Source: Gemmatimonadaceae bacterium
GTDB lineage: Bacteria; Gemmatimonadota; Gemmatimonadetes; Gemmatimonadales; Gemmatimonadaceae
NCBI GenBank assembly: GCA_013813605.1
Contig: JACCRL010000409.1
Span: 1-9,844, forward strand
Direction of reading: 5' to 3'
Length of the DNA: 9,844 bases
The notes under the pieces were generated by a model. The model saw only the letters and a list, made by a program, of their open reading frames with translations. It ran no database searches and was not told the origin of the DNA. The translations under genes were made by a program, and so were the position numbers. Every line of letters starts with the position of its first letter. Position 1 is the first letter of the stretch. Shown here in pieces: positions 1 through 6,263 of the stretch.

Positions 1-573
1 GATGTGCGCCGTGTCCACGCACACTCCGACGCGGTCGCGCTCAGGCGCCGGAATCAGCTCGATCAGCGTGGCCAGCTCCTCGAACGTCGCGCCGAGTGCA
101 GTGCCCGAACCCGCCGTCGTCTCGAGGAGCAGCGTCACGCGTCCCGGCGCCGCCGCGAGCGCCATCCCGATTGCCTCGGCGTTTCTCGCCAGACCGCCGT
201 CGCGATCGTCCATGAAGTTGCCGGGATGAGACACGAGGTAGTGCAGCCGCAGCGCCGACGCGCGGTCGAGCTCCCTCGTGAACGACTCGATCGACCTCGC
301 GCGGAGTACCGGATCAGGCGACGCGAGGTTGATCAGGTAGCTGTCGTGCGCGCACGTCTCGCGGACACCGGTCTCGCCGAGCTCCGTGACGAACGCCGTG
401 CACTCAGCCTCCTCGCATACGCGCTCCGCCCACCGGTTGGCCATCTTCGTGAAGATCTGCATGGCTGTCGCGCCGATTACTTTCGCACGGGGCGGGGCGT
501 TGCTGGTCCCTCCGGCGATGGAGACGTGCGCCCCGAGGCCGCCTGCCGCCGGCGGCGGATCAGCTCCCGGCAC
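1..573 (-). CDS. nfo: Endonuclease IV (AP endonuclease), 3' end cut by window edge
   Basis: Endonuclease IV is a zinc-dependent TIM-barrel enzyme of base-excision repair that cleaves DNA 5' to abasic sites. I translated the reverse strand by hand: 191 codons are present, against about 280 aa for the family, so the C-terminal third is missing. The GAHVSIAGG start of the barrel lies at residues 14-22, followed by AMQIFTK, HDSYLINL, SHPGN, LETTAGSGT and VGVCVDTAH. Family metal ligands are visible: H76, H116, E151, D187 and H190. The usual DTCH is DTAH here, a mild change. The start chosen is GTG at 573, which gives a short Pro/Ala-rich leader before the barrel and overlaps the 3' end of the EnvC-like gene by 14 nt. 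An ATG at 581 is out of frame. No clear Shine-Dalgarno precedes the GTG, so the start is less certain than the identity. It is the last gene visible in the operon. Confidence 0.93.
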   Translation of the reverse strand, partial: MPGADPPPAAGGLGAHVSIAGGTSNAPPRAKVIGATAMQIFTKMANRWAERVCEEAECTAFVTELGETGVRETCAHDSYLINLASPDPVLRARSIESFTRELDRASALRLHYLVSHPGNFMDDRDGGLARNAEAIGMALAAAPGRVTLLLETTAGSGTALGATFEELATLIELIPAPERDRVGVCVDTAHI

Positions 574-1747
574 GGAGCCATTCGGCGGGATCCACTGCCG
601 GACCGCCGCGCCTGATCTCGAAGTGCAGGTGCGAGCCGAGCGCCGGATCCGTGATGCCGACGGTGCCGAGCGTTTGCCCCTTCGACACGCGCATCCCCTT
701 GCGCACGTTCATCTTCTCGAGCGATCCGTACACCGAGTAGTCGCCGCCGCCGTGCTCGAGGATGACAGTGTTGCCGTAGGTGCCCATCTGCCCCGCGTAG
801 GCGACCTCGCCCGTCGAGACCGATTTTACGGGTGTCCCGACCGGTGCCGTGATTCCGATGCCGTTCCAGCGCGTCGTCGTGTTGTTCGGGTTGACGAATC
901 TGCCGAATCGATAGAGGAACGACCCGTCGACGGGCCAGTCGAGCTTGCCGAGATCGGCGGTGCGGATCGAGCTCGCCTTCACCGGCGCCGCCCCGCGGCG
1001 TGTCGTCACTCGCTTCCGCTCGACCTCGAACGACGCGATCACGTTATTGAGCTTCGATTCGCTGCGCACCAGCTCCGCGAGCCTCACCTTCATTCGCTGC
1101 GCGTCCTCGCGCACGCGGACGAGGTTGCGCGACCGCTCCTGCTCCAGCGCGACGAGCCGCGCTGCTTCCTGCGTCTTCTCGGTGCGATTCTGGGCAAGAC
1201 CGCTCTGCAGTCTTACGAGCTGCGACCTCTGCGAGCCGATACGCGTGTGCAGGTCCTCGAGGCGGCGGACGACGCCCTTGTCACGCAGTGTGAGGATGTG
1301 GAGATACTTGTACCGCGCCACGAGCTGCCCGACCGAGTGAGCGGAGAAAATCACCTCGGCCGAATAGAGCGGGCCGCGCTTGTATATCTCGACAAGTCTC
1401 TTCTGCAACGTCGTGCGCTTGATGCGAGCTTCACGCTCGGCGCGGTCAAGGTCCCGCGTCGTCCCATTTACTTCCTCGGTGATCGAGACGAGCTGCTGGT
1501 CGAGAGATCTCACGACGCGGAGTGTCGCGTCGTGCTGCCGGTCGAGAAGGGTTACCTCGTCCGCCAGCTCGTGGGCGGTGTTCTGCAGGCCGGTCATCCG
1601 CTGCTGGAGGTCGGCGCGCTCCTGCCGGATGCGGGTCAGCTCATCGCGCTGCGCCTTCAACCGCGCCTCGTTGGTTGTCGGCTGCTGCGCGATTGCGCCG
1701 GTGACCCAGAAAGCGCAGCACGCCAGCGCGAGACCGGCGCGCTTCAG
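560..1747 (-). CDS. EnvC-like periplasmic amidase activator (coiled coil plus degenerate M23/LytM domain)
   Basis: Probable murein hydrolase activator working with FtsEX at the septum. Counting from a CTG codon at 1747 gives 395 aa. The N-terminus is KR, a hydrophobic stretch and AIA-QQ (about residues 2-22), a good Sec signal peptide. Residues about 28-235 are heptad-like and rich in Arg, Glu, Gln and Leu (coiled coil). The LytM domain is about 268-391. At the M23 HxxxD zinc motif the sequence has W294 and G298, and the usual YAHL histidine is S342. The HxH pair (H373, H375) remains. E. coli EnvC is degenerate at the same first motif, so I infer an inactive activator. The gene follows ftsE and ftsX directly. 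No ATG, GTG or TTG lies in frame between codon 2137 and the signal peptide. CTG at 1747 overlaps the ftsX stop (CTGA), and ACG at 1756, 5 nt after GGGGAGG, is the alternative. The start is uncertain. Confidence 0.9.
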   Translation of the reverse strand: MKRAGLALACCAFWVTGAIAQQPTTNEARLKAQRDELTRIRQERADLQQRMTGLQNTAHELADEVTLLDRQHDATLRVVRSLDQQLVSITEEVNGTTRDLDRAEREARIKRTTLQKRLVEIYKRGPLYSAEVIFSAHSVGQLVARYKYLHILTLRDKGVVRRLEDLHTRIGSQRSQLVRLQSGLAQNRTEKTQEAARLVALEQERSRNLVRVREDAQRMKVRLAELVRSESKLNNVIASFEVERKRVTTRRGAAPVKASSIRTADLGKLDWPVDGSFLYRFGRFVNPNNTTTRWNGIGITAPVGTPVKSVSTGEVAYAGQMGTYGNTVILEHGGGDYSVYGSLEKMNVRKGMRVSKGQTLGTVGITDPALGSHLHFEIRRGGPAVDPAEWLRAGS

Positions 1748-2589
1748 ATGCTGCGTAAATGCCTCCCCACCGAGACGAAGCTCCCCAGCACTCCGATGAG
1801 TGCGCCCGCAAGGATGCCAAGGAACATCAGCTGCGGATCGAAGAAGACCGTCTCGAGGAAGTAGCGGTTGATGGTGCGGTTGGCGAACCAGGTGAAGAGC
1901 AGCGCGAGCAGTCCGCCCAGCAGTCCCTTGACGAGGCCGTCGATGAGGAATGGAAGCCGCACGAACATGTCCGTCGCGCCGACCAGTCGCATGATCGAGA
2001 TCTCCTTCGCGCGCGCCAGCACCGCCATCCGTATCGTCGCGCCGATGATAATCACCGCGACCGTTGCGAACGCGAGGCCGAGTCCGGTTCCGGCGATCGT
2101 GGCGATGTTGCGGAGCCGGTAGAGCTTCTCGACCCATTCCTCGCCGTAGCGTACATCGTCGATGAACTGGTAGGTGCGGATGCGGTCGGCCACCGACTTC
2201 ACGACGCGGGGACTGCGCAGCCCGACGCGAAGGTGCACCTCAATCGACGCGGGCAGCACGCCGGCCTCGAACACATCGGCGAACTCACCCATCTCCTTCC
2301 GCGCGCGCGCCAGAGCCTGCTCCTCGCTGACGTAATCAACGCGCGCCACCTCAGGGAACTCGCCAATATCCTTCATTGCCGCGGACACGGACTCGATCGC
2401 CGTTCCGTCGGCGAGAAATCCGCGCACTTCCACGCGCTGCTCCACCTGCTCGAGCGCGGTCCGGATGTTGATCGCCACGAGACCGAAAAGGCCGAACGCG
2501 AACAGCGAGAAGGCAATTGTGACCACTCCAAGCGCGCTGAGCAGTGGCGCGCGCCGCGACGCGGTCAGCGTTTCACGAATCGCGAGCAT
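1744..2589 (-). CDS. ftsX: Cell division protein FtsX, membrane subunit of FtsEX
   Basis: FtsX is the membrane partner of the ATPase FtsE. The complex sits at the division site and relays ATP hydrolysis to a periplasmic cell-wall hydrolase or its activator. The protein has 281 aa and the FtsX topology: TM1 about 17-41, a large periplasmic loop about 42-163, then TM2 about 164-187, TM3 about 213-236 and TM4 about 253-275. The conserved cytoplasmic stretch after TM2 (AKEISIMRLVGATDMFVRLP, 194-213) is typical of FtsX and MacB-type permeases. The short N-terminal cytoplasmic part (about 16 residues) matches non-enterobacterial FtsX; the E. coli protein is longer at this end. The start is ATG at 2589, placed directly after the ftsE TAG (TAGATG). 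The stop TGA at 1744-1746 overlaps the likely start of the EnvC-like gene. Confidence 0.97.
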   Translation of the reverse strand: MLAIRETLTASRRAPLLSALGVVTIAFSLFAFGLFGLVAINIRTALEQVEQRVEVRGFLADGTAIESVSAAMKDIGEFPEVARVDYVSEEQALARARKEMGEFADVFEAGVLPASIEVHLRVGLRSPRVVKSVADRIRTYQFIDDVRYGEEWVEKLYRLRNIATIAGTGLGLAFATVAVIIIGATIRMAVLARAKEISIMRLVGATDMFVRLPFLIDGLVKGLLGGLLALLFTWFANRTINRYFLETVFFDPQLMFLGILAGALIGVLGSFVSVGRHLRSI

Positions 2590-3321
2590 CTACCAGTCCG
2601 TGGGAGTGCGCATGTGAGCCTTGCCGCCGCCTTCCGCGGACTGCGCCGACGGAGCCGACTCCGCCGAATCGAAGACGATGCGACCGTGGTTCAGCTCGAT
2701 CGTGCGATATTCCGACCGGCGCACGAGGTCGAGATCGTGCGTCGCCATGATCACGGCGGTGCCCGAGGCGTTGATGTCGCGCAGGAGCTGGAACACGCCG
2801 CGCGTCGCGCGCTCGTCCAGGTTTCCGGTCGGCTCGTCGGCAAGCAGAACGAACGGATCGTTCACCAGCGCCCGCGCAATCGCGACGCGTTGCTGCTCGC
2901 CGCCGGAAAGCTCGCGCGGGTAGCTCGTCGCCTTCGACACGAGGCCGACCTGTGTCAGCGCGCGATTCACTTTCGCTCCGATGACGCTCTTCGGCACTCC
3001 AATCACCTCGAGCGCGAAGCGAACGTTCGCTTCCGCCGTCCGGTCCTCGAGCAGCCGGAAGTCCTGGAACACGATTCCGAGCCGGCGGCGCAGCTGGGAG
3101 ATCTGTCGCCCCCCGGCGGTGCGCGAGCTCACTCCGCTGACGAGCACTTCTCCGGAGCTCGGCCGCTCTCCCATGTACAACATCTTCAGGATCGTCGTCT
3201 TGCCGCTGCCACTCGGGCCAGTGAGGAAAACGAACTCGCCCTTCCGCACCGCGAACGAGATGTGGCTCAGCGCGAGTCCGGCGCGGGGATATTCCTTCGC
3301 CACTTCATGGAGCCGGATCAT
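2590..3321 (-). CDS. ftsE: Cell division ATP-binding protein FtsE
   Basis: Cytoplasmic ABC ATPase of the FtsEX complex. All ABC motifs are visible in 243 aa: Walker A GPSGSGKT (35-42), Q-loop Q86 in VFQDFRLL, signature LSGGEQQR (138-145), Walker B VLLADE (158-163, catalytic E163), D-loop NLDE (167-170) and H-loop H195 in ATHD. The VFQDFRLL stretch and the immediate downstream ftsX favour FtsE over a LolD/MacB-type transporter ATPase. The C-terminus carries about 25 extra residues rich in Ser, Ala and Gly (about 217-243) beyond the usual FtsE end; their role is unknown. The ATG at 3321 overlaps the stop of the preceding PLP enzyme gene (ATGA), which suggests translational coupling. Confidence 0.97.
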   Translation of the reverse strand: MIRLHEVAKEYPRAGLALSHISFAVRKGEFVFLTGPSGSGKTTILKMLYMGERPSSGEVLVSGVSSRTAGGRQISQLRRRLGIVFQDFRLLEDRTAEANVRFALEVIGVPKSVIGAKVNRALTQVGLVSKATSYPRELSGGEQQRVAIARALVNDPFVLLADEPTGNLDERATRGVFQLLRDINASGTAVIMATHDLDLVRRSEYRTIELNHGRIVFDSAESAPSAQSAEGGGKAHMRTPTDW

Positions 3322-4484
3322 CTCTGCTGCGGAAGCGCCTGCTCGATGTCCGCGATCAGGTCATCGGCGTCCTCGATCCCGATGCTCATGCGGAGAAATC
3401 CATCGGGGATTCCGATCGCGCTGCGCTCTTCGGAGCTGAGGAACTCGTGCGATGTGTAGCGCGGCTCGCTGACGAGCGAATCCACCCCGCCCAGCGACGC
3501 CGCGTGGGTGAAGATCTCGAGTCGCCCGAGAAATGCCTCCGCCGCGCCGCCGCCGCCAACGAGCTCGATCGCCATCATGCCGCCATAACCATCGAGCGTT
3601 TTCCTGGCGATCTCATGATCCGGGTGGTCGGGCAGCCCCGGGTAGTGCACCCTGGCGATGCGCGGGTCCTTCGAGCACCACTCGGCGATTCGCATCGCGT
3701 TCTCGTTCTGCCGCTCGACGCGCACGGCGAGCGTCTTCAGGCCACGCTCCAGCAGCCAGCATGCAAAGGGATCGGGCGCCTGCCCCCACACTGCCATCTT
3801 GCGACGCGCCTCCTCGATGAATGGCTCTGTACCGAGTATGACACCGGCGAGAATGTCATGGTGACCATTCAGGTACTTGGTCGCCGAATGAATGACGACA
3901 TCGACGCCGTGCTCGATCGGCCGGAAGTTCACCGGGCTCGCGAAGGTCGAGTCGATGACGAGGGCGAGCCCCTTCGACTCCGCCATCGTGCGCAGTGAGG
4001 TCAGGTCGAGCACGCGGCAGGTCGGGTTGACCGGCGACTCGAGGAAGATGACGCGGGTGTTCTTCTTCACCGCCTTTCGCCACCCGCGCGGCTCCATCGG
4101 GTTCACGAACGTTACCTCGATTCCCATCCCGGGCAGGTCTTCCATGAACAGGCGCCGCGTGCCGCCGTAGATCCACGAGCTCGAGACGACGTGGTCGCCC
4201 GACCGTACGAGGGCCAGCATCGCGCAGCAGGTCGCCCCCATGCCGCTCGACAGGACGAGCGCGGCTTCCGCGCCTTCCAGCACGGCAAGGCGCTTCTGCA
4301 CGCGCTCCGCGTTCGGCGTGTTGCCGTAGCGCGTGTACATCATCCCTTCGCTGGTGCCGAAGTCCTGGACGTAGTTCACCGACTGGACGAGGGCGGCCGA
4401 TACGCCTGCGCCCGCCACCGGCGAATCCACTCCACCGTGGATCGCGTTCGTTGAAATTCCCGTCTTGCGTTTCTTTGCTGCCAA
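3318..4484 (-). CDS. Cys/Met metabolism PLP-dependent enzyme (cystathionine gamma-synthase/lyase family)
   Basis: Fold-type I PLP enzyme of the trans-sulfuration family, which interconverts cysteine, homocysteine and methionine precursors or releases sulfur from them. The protein is 388 aa, the normal family length. Seen: the YTRYGNP-like segment (residues 50-55, YTRYGN) that binds the phosphate of the neighbouring subunit's PLP, SSGMGA (79-84), YGGTRRLF (107-113), ESPVNPT (149-155), the PLP-aspartate D178 in VIDSTFASP, the PLP-lysine K203 in SATKYLNGHHD, and SLGGVDSLVSEP (330-341). Sequence alone does not separate gamma-synthase, gamma-lyase and methionine gamma-lyase. The start is TTG at 4484, preceded by a strong AGGAGG at 4494-4489 with 4 nt spacing. 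An upstream GTG at 4661 would add 59 Arg-rich residues that lie inside the preceding gene. The stop overlaps ftsE (ATGA). Why a sulfur amino-acid gene sits next to ftsEX is unclear. Confidence 0.92.
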   Translation of the reverse strand: MAAKKRKTGISTNAIHGGVDSPVAGAGVSAALVQSVNYVQDFGTSEGMMYTRYGNTPNAERVQKRLAVLEGAEAALVLSSGMGATCCAMLALVRSGDHVVSSSWIYGGTRRLFMEDLPGMGIEVTFVNPMEPRGWRKAVKKNTRVIFLESPVNPTCRVLDLTSLRTMAESKGLALVIDSTFASPVNFRPIEHGVDVVIHSATKYLNGHHDILAGVILGTEPFIEEARRKMAVWGQAPDPFACWLLERGLKTLAVRVERQNENAMRIAEWCSKDPRIARVHYPGLPDHPDHEIARKTLDGYGGMMAIELVGGGGAAEAFLGRLEIFTHAASLGGVDSLVSEPRYTSHEFLSSEERSAIGIPDGFLRMSIGIEDADDLIADIEQALPQQR

Positions 4485-4488
4485 CGGG

Positions 4489-4494
4489 CCTCCT
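4489..4494 (-). promoter_or_regulatory. Strong ribosome binding site (AGGAGG) for the PLP enzyme TTG start
   Basis: Reading the minus strand, AGGAGG lies 4 nt before TTG at 4484 and overlaps the last base of the preceding gene's TAG (4495-4493). It is the best Shine-Dalgarno match I found in the window and decides the start of the PLP enzyme gene. This is the only junction with spacing instead of a stop/start overlap, so initiation here may be more independent of the upstream cistron. Confidence 0.85.
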
Positions 4495-4798
4495 AGCCGA
4501 GGTTGCTGGTGCTGCGTCCCGCGTCGAAGTCGTGCTTGACGATGCGCACTACCTCCGTTGGGGCGACGCCGAGTATGTCGCGCGCGACGACGCTGCCCAG
4601 CGTCACGGTGTCGTCGAATACAAGTATCGCGAGCTCGTGGCGCCGTGGTCCGTATATCCACACCAGCTCGCCGTCTTCGAGCAGCCGCCTTCGCGCATCC
4701 GAAGGGTTCAGGCGCACCATCGGCCCGCGATCAGCGTCCTTCTTCGTTGTCGCGATGTAGCGCGATATCATCAGCCACGGCTGGAACCCTTCCATCAT
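4493..4798 (-). CDS. Small protein, double-psi beta-barrel-like (unknown function)
   Basis: A 101-aa soluble protein with no signal peptide or membrane segment. I do not recognise a named family. From about residue 27 the pattern is VRLNPSDA, a charged turn, LEDGELVWIYGPRRHEL, FDDTVTLGSVVARDILGV, then TEVVRIVK. This order (a VRLxPxDA strand-turn, a DGxxVxI strand, a basic hairpin, a hydrophobic helix-like segment, a final VxV strand) resembles the double-psi beta-barrel subdomain of CDC48 N-terminal and molybdopterin-dinucleotide-binding domains. That is pattern recognition only. The ATG at 4798 overlaps the stop of the STAS/winged-helix gene (ATGA), and a second ATG follows at 4795. The open frame extends upstream to 4888, but that part lies in the neighbour and reads as Arg/Pro-rich shadow sequence. 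The coupling suggests a role with the two regulatory proteins before it. Confidence 0.8.
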   Translation of the reverse strand: MMEGFQPWLMISRYIATTKKDADRGPMVRLNPSDARRRLLEDGELVWIYGPRRHELAILVFDDTVTLGSVVARDILGVAPTEVVRIVKHDFDAGRSTSNLG

Positions 4799-5379
4799 GC
4801 GCCCATCCGGAGCGGTATCATCGTTTCCGTCGCCGCGCCAACAGCGGCGTACCCATCCTCGTAACGGATGACGAGGCGGCGGCGCCACAGCGTATCGAGC
4901 ATCAGCGCGGCATCATCAGACGAAATCCCGCTCGCGCCGGCAACGTCCGCCGCCCCGCCAGCGCCAAGCTCCGAAATTGCCTCCCACGCTTTGCGCTCGT
5001 TGCCGCCGACGGTGCCGATGAGACGCGGCGCGCCGTCCGCAAACTGCGACACGAGCGCCAGCTGGTGCCTCTCAAGCACGGCCTCGATTGCATCCAGGTG
5101 TGAATCGCTGATGCCGCGAAAGACGAAATACACCTCGCGCCGCGGCGTATCCACGCTCACGTACTGGAGCAGCAGCTTGGCAACGATCTCGTCGGCGCAG
5201 GAGAAGTCGAGCAGCCCGACGTGGGAGAAGTCGATCACCGTCAGGGCGCGGTCGCCGATGAGGTCGAGCTCGTGCTCGATGGCGCAGCGCACCGCCGCGC
5301 CGGTCGGGCGCGTGACGAGGTTCGAGTACAGGTCGCACACGTTGCGCAGCATCGAGCTGACGTCGATGTGGTTGATCAC
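4795..5379 (-). CDS. STAS-like domain protein with C-terminal winged helix
   Basis: Probable regulatory protein of 194 aa. Residues about 30-115 look like a STAS-like (DUF4325-type) domain: LTVIDFSHVGLLDFSCADEI (46-65) matches the strand-loop-helix of anti-sigma-factor antagonists, where a Ser/Thr after the Asp is the phosphorylation site; S60 is the candidate here. Residues about 128-181 (AWEAISELGAGGAADVAGAS, then a helix and LWRRRLVIRYEDGYAAV) fit a winged-helix fold with a terminal wing. Neither domain assignment could be tested. The start is GTG at 5379, which overlaps the ATPase stop (GTGA) and has GGAG 8 nt upstream at 5391-5388. The open frame extends to 5805, but that part reads as shadow sequence of the ATPase gene. 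Pairing with a GHKL ATPase suggests partner switching in which the winged helix is a DNA- or protein-binding output. Confidence 0.85.
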   Translation of the reverse strand: MINHIDVSSMLRNVCDLYSNLVTRPTGAAVRCAIEHELDLIGDRALTVIDFSHVGLLDFSCADEIVAKLLLQYVSVDTPRREVYFVFRGISDSHLDAIEAVLERHQLALVSQFADGAPRLIGTVGGNERKAWEAISELGAGGAADVAGASGISSDDAALMLDTLWRRRLVIRYEDGYAAVGAATETMIPLRMGA

Positions 5380-6263
5380 TGCACTCGCTCCGGGATCGTG
5401 ATCTGCACCTGCGCGCCGGGAAAGGGCGCCAGGTCCTCGGCGAGCGGATCGTCCTCGTCCCAGTCGCCCTTCGGCAGCACGGCGATGCGCGCCGTTCCGC
5501 TCCTGATGGAAAGCTTGCCGTCCCACGTCCCCACGAACTTCTTCACCCCGGCGAGCCCCTGGCCGCGGCCCGGATCGCGGAACCGCGATGCACCGCGCAT
5601 CACCGTCTCCTCCAGCGCCTGGCCGTCGTCCCATCGGTCCTTGCGCTGAAATCCGGTTGCAGACTCGAGCGACTGCCGGAAGCCGACGCCCGCATCGCAA
5701 ACCGCGATCACGACCACCTTCCGTCCGCCGAGCCGCACCCGCCACGTGTACGTCTGCACCGCCGCCCAGCCGCCGCGCCCCGCGTGCTCGACGATGTTCT
5801 GGCACACCTCGGAGAGCGCCATGCTGAAGCGCATGGTGATCTTTGCGTCAAGGTGCAGGCTCTTCACCAGCGCGTCCTGCGCCCGCTGCTGGATCCTGTC
5901 CACCACCGTGTGGATGTCATCGCTCTTCGAGATCGAGGTCACTTCGAGCAGCACGCTGCTTTCGGTCGCCCGCGACGCCTTCACCTTGCCCTGGATCTCG
6001 TACAGCTCAGCGGCGTGCTTGAAGAAATCCATGCGCGACCAGTAGGAGCTGACGTTCTCCGCTTCCGGTACGTAAAGGATCGGCCGCTCGACGCGCGTCT
6101 GCGCCAGCGCAAGGAGTGCGGTGAGCCCATACGGCGACGCCCAGCGCGCGTGACGGGTGTCGACAATGATCTTCTCGTCCAGCGGCAGCGGGGCGACCTG
6201 ATCCAGCACCTGCTCGAACGACTTGTCTTCGAGTGAATGTGGAACGTTGATGATGGTCGTCAC
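5376..6263 (-). CDS. STAS-like plus GHKL (anti-sigma-type) ATP-binding protein
   Basis: A 295-aa cytoplasmic protein. The C-terminal half (about 120-292) has the GHKL/HATPase boxes of anti-sigma-factor kinases: N-box ALSEVCQNIVEHAG (149-162, with E152 and N156), G1 box CDAGVGF (189-195), G2 box GRGQGLAGV (232-240) and a final strand GAQVQITIP (283-291). The N-terminal part (about 1-110) looks STAS-like; KIIVDTRHARWASPYGLTAL (31-50) resembles the strand-loop-helix in which antagonists carry their serine, with S43 as candidate. No histidine-kinase DHp domain or receiver is present, so a two-component kinase is unlikely. GTG at 6263 overlaps the stop of the PfkB gene (GTGA), with GGAGAG at 6280-6275, 11 nt upstream. 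Family knowledge suggests phosphorylation of a STAS partner; the next gene encodes one. Its target is unknown. Confidence 0.9.
   Translation of the reverse strand: MTTIINVPHSLEDKSFEQVLDQVAPLPLDEKIIVDTRHARWASPYGLTALLALAQTRVERPILYVPEAENVSSYWSRMDFFKHAAELYEIQGKVKASRATESSVLLEVTSISKSDDIHTVVDRIQQRAQDALVKSLHLDAKITMRFSMALSEVCQNIVEHAGRGGWAAVQTYTWRVRLGGRKVVVIAVCDAGVGFRQSLESATGFQRKDRWDDGQALEETVMRGASRFRDPGRGQGLAGVKKFVGTWDGKLSIRSGTARIAVLPKGDWDEDDPLAEDLAPFPGAQVQITIPERVQ

Noticed and set aside
1748..2137. N-terminal extension of the EnvC-like protein to the ATG at 2137
   Set aside because: It would add 130 residues of Arg-rich sequence out of frame within ftsX and bury the signal peptide.
386..3459. Two very long plus-strand open frames (386-1864 and 1759-3459) opposite the EnvC-like, FtsX and FtsE genes
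   Set aside because: They lie antisense to genes with complete conserved motifs, translate to Arg/His/Asp-rich sequence without recognisable domains, and overlap each other. This is expected from high G+C third positions.
3541..3560. GCC-rich run as a possible tandem repeat
   Set aside because: It encodes a short Gly run (VGGGGAAEAF) in the PLP enzyme and is explained by coding and high G+C.
4485..4661. Upstream GTG start for the PLP enzyme
   Set aside because: The added 59 residues are Arg-rich shadow of the small barrel gene; TTG at 4484 has AGGAGG at ideal spacing and gives the normal family length.
5376..6263. Two-component histidine kinase
   Set aside because: There is no phospho-acceptor His/dimerisation domain, membrane segment or nearby response regulator; the N-box (ALSEVCQN) fits anti-sigma-type ATPases.
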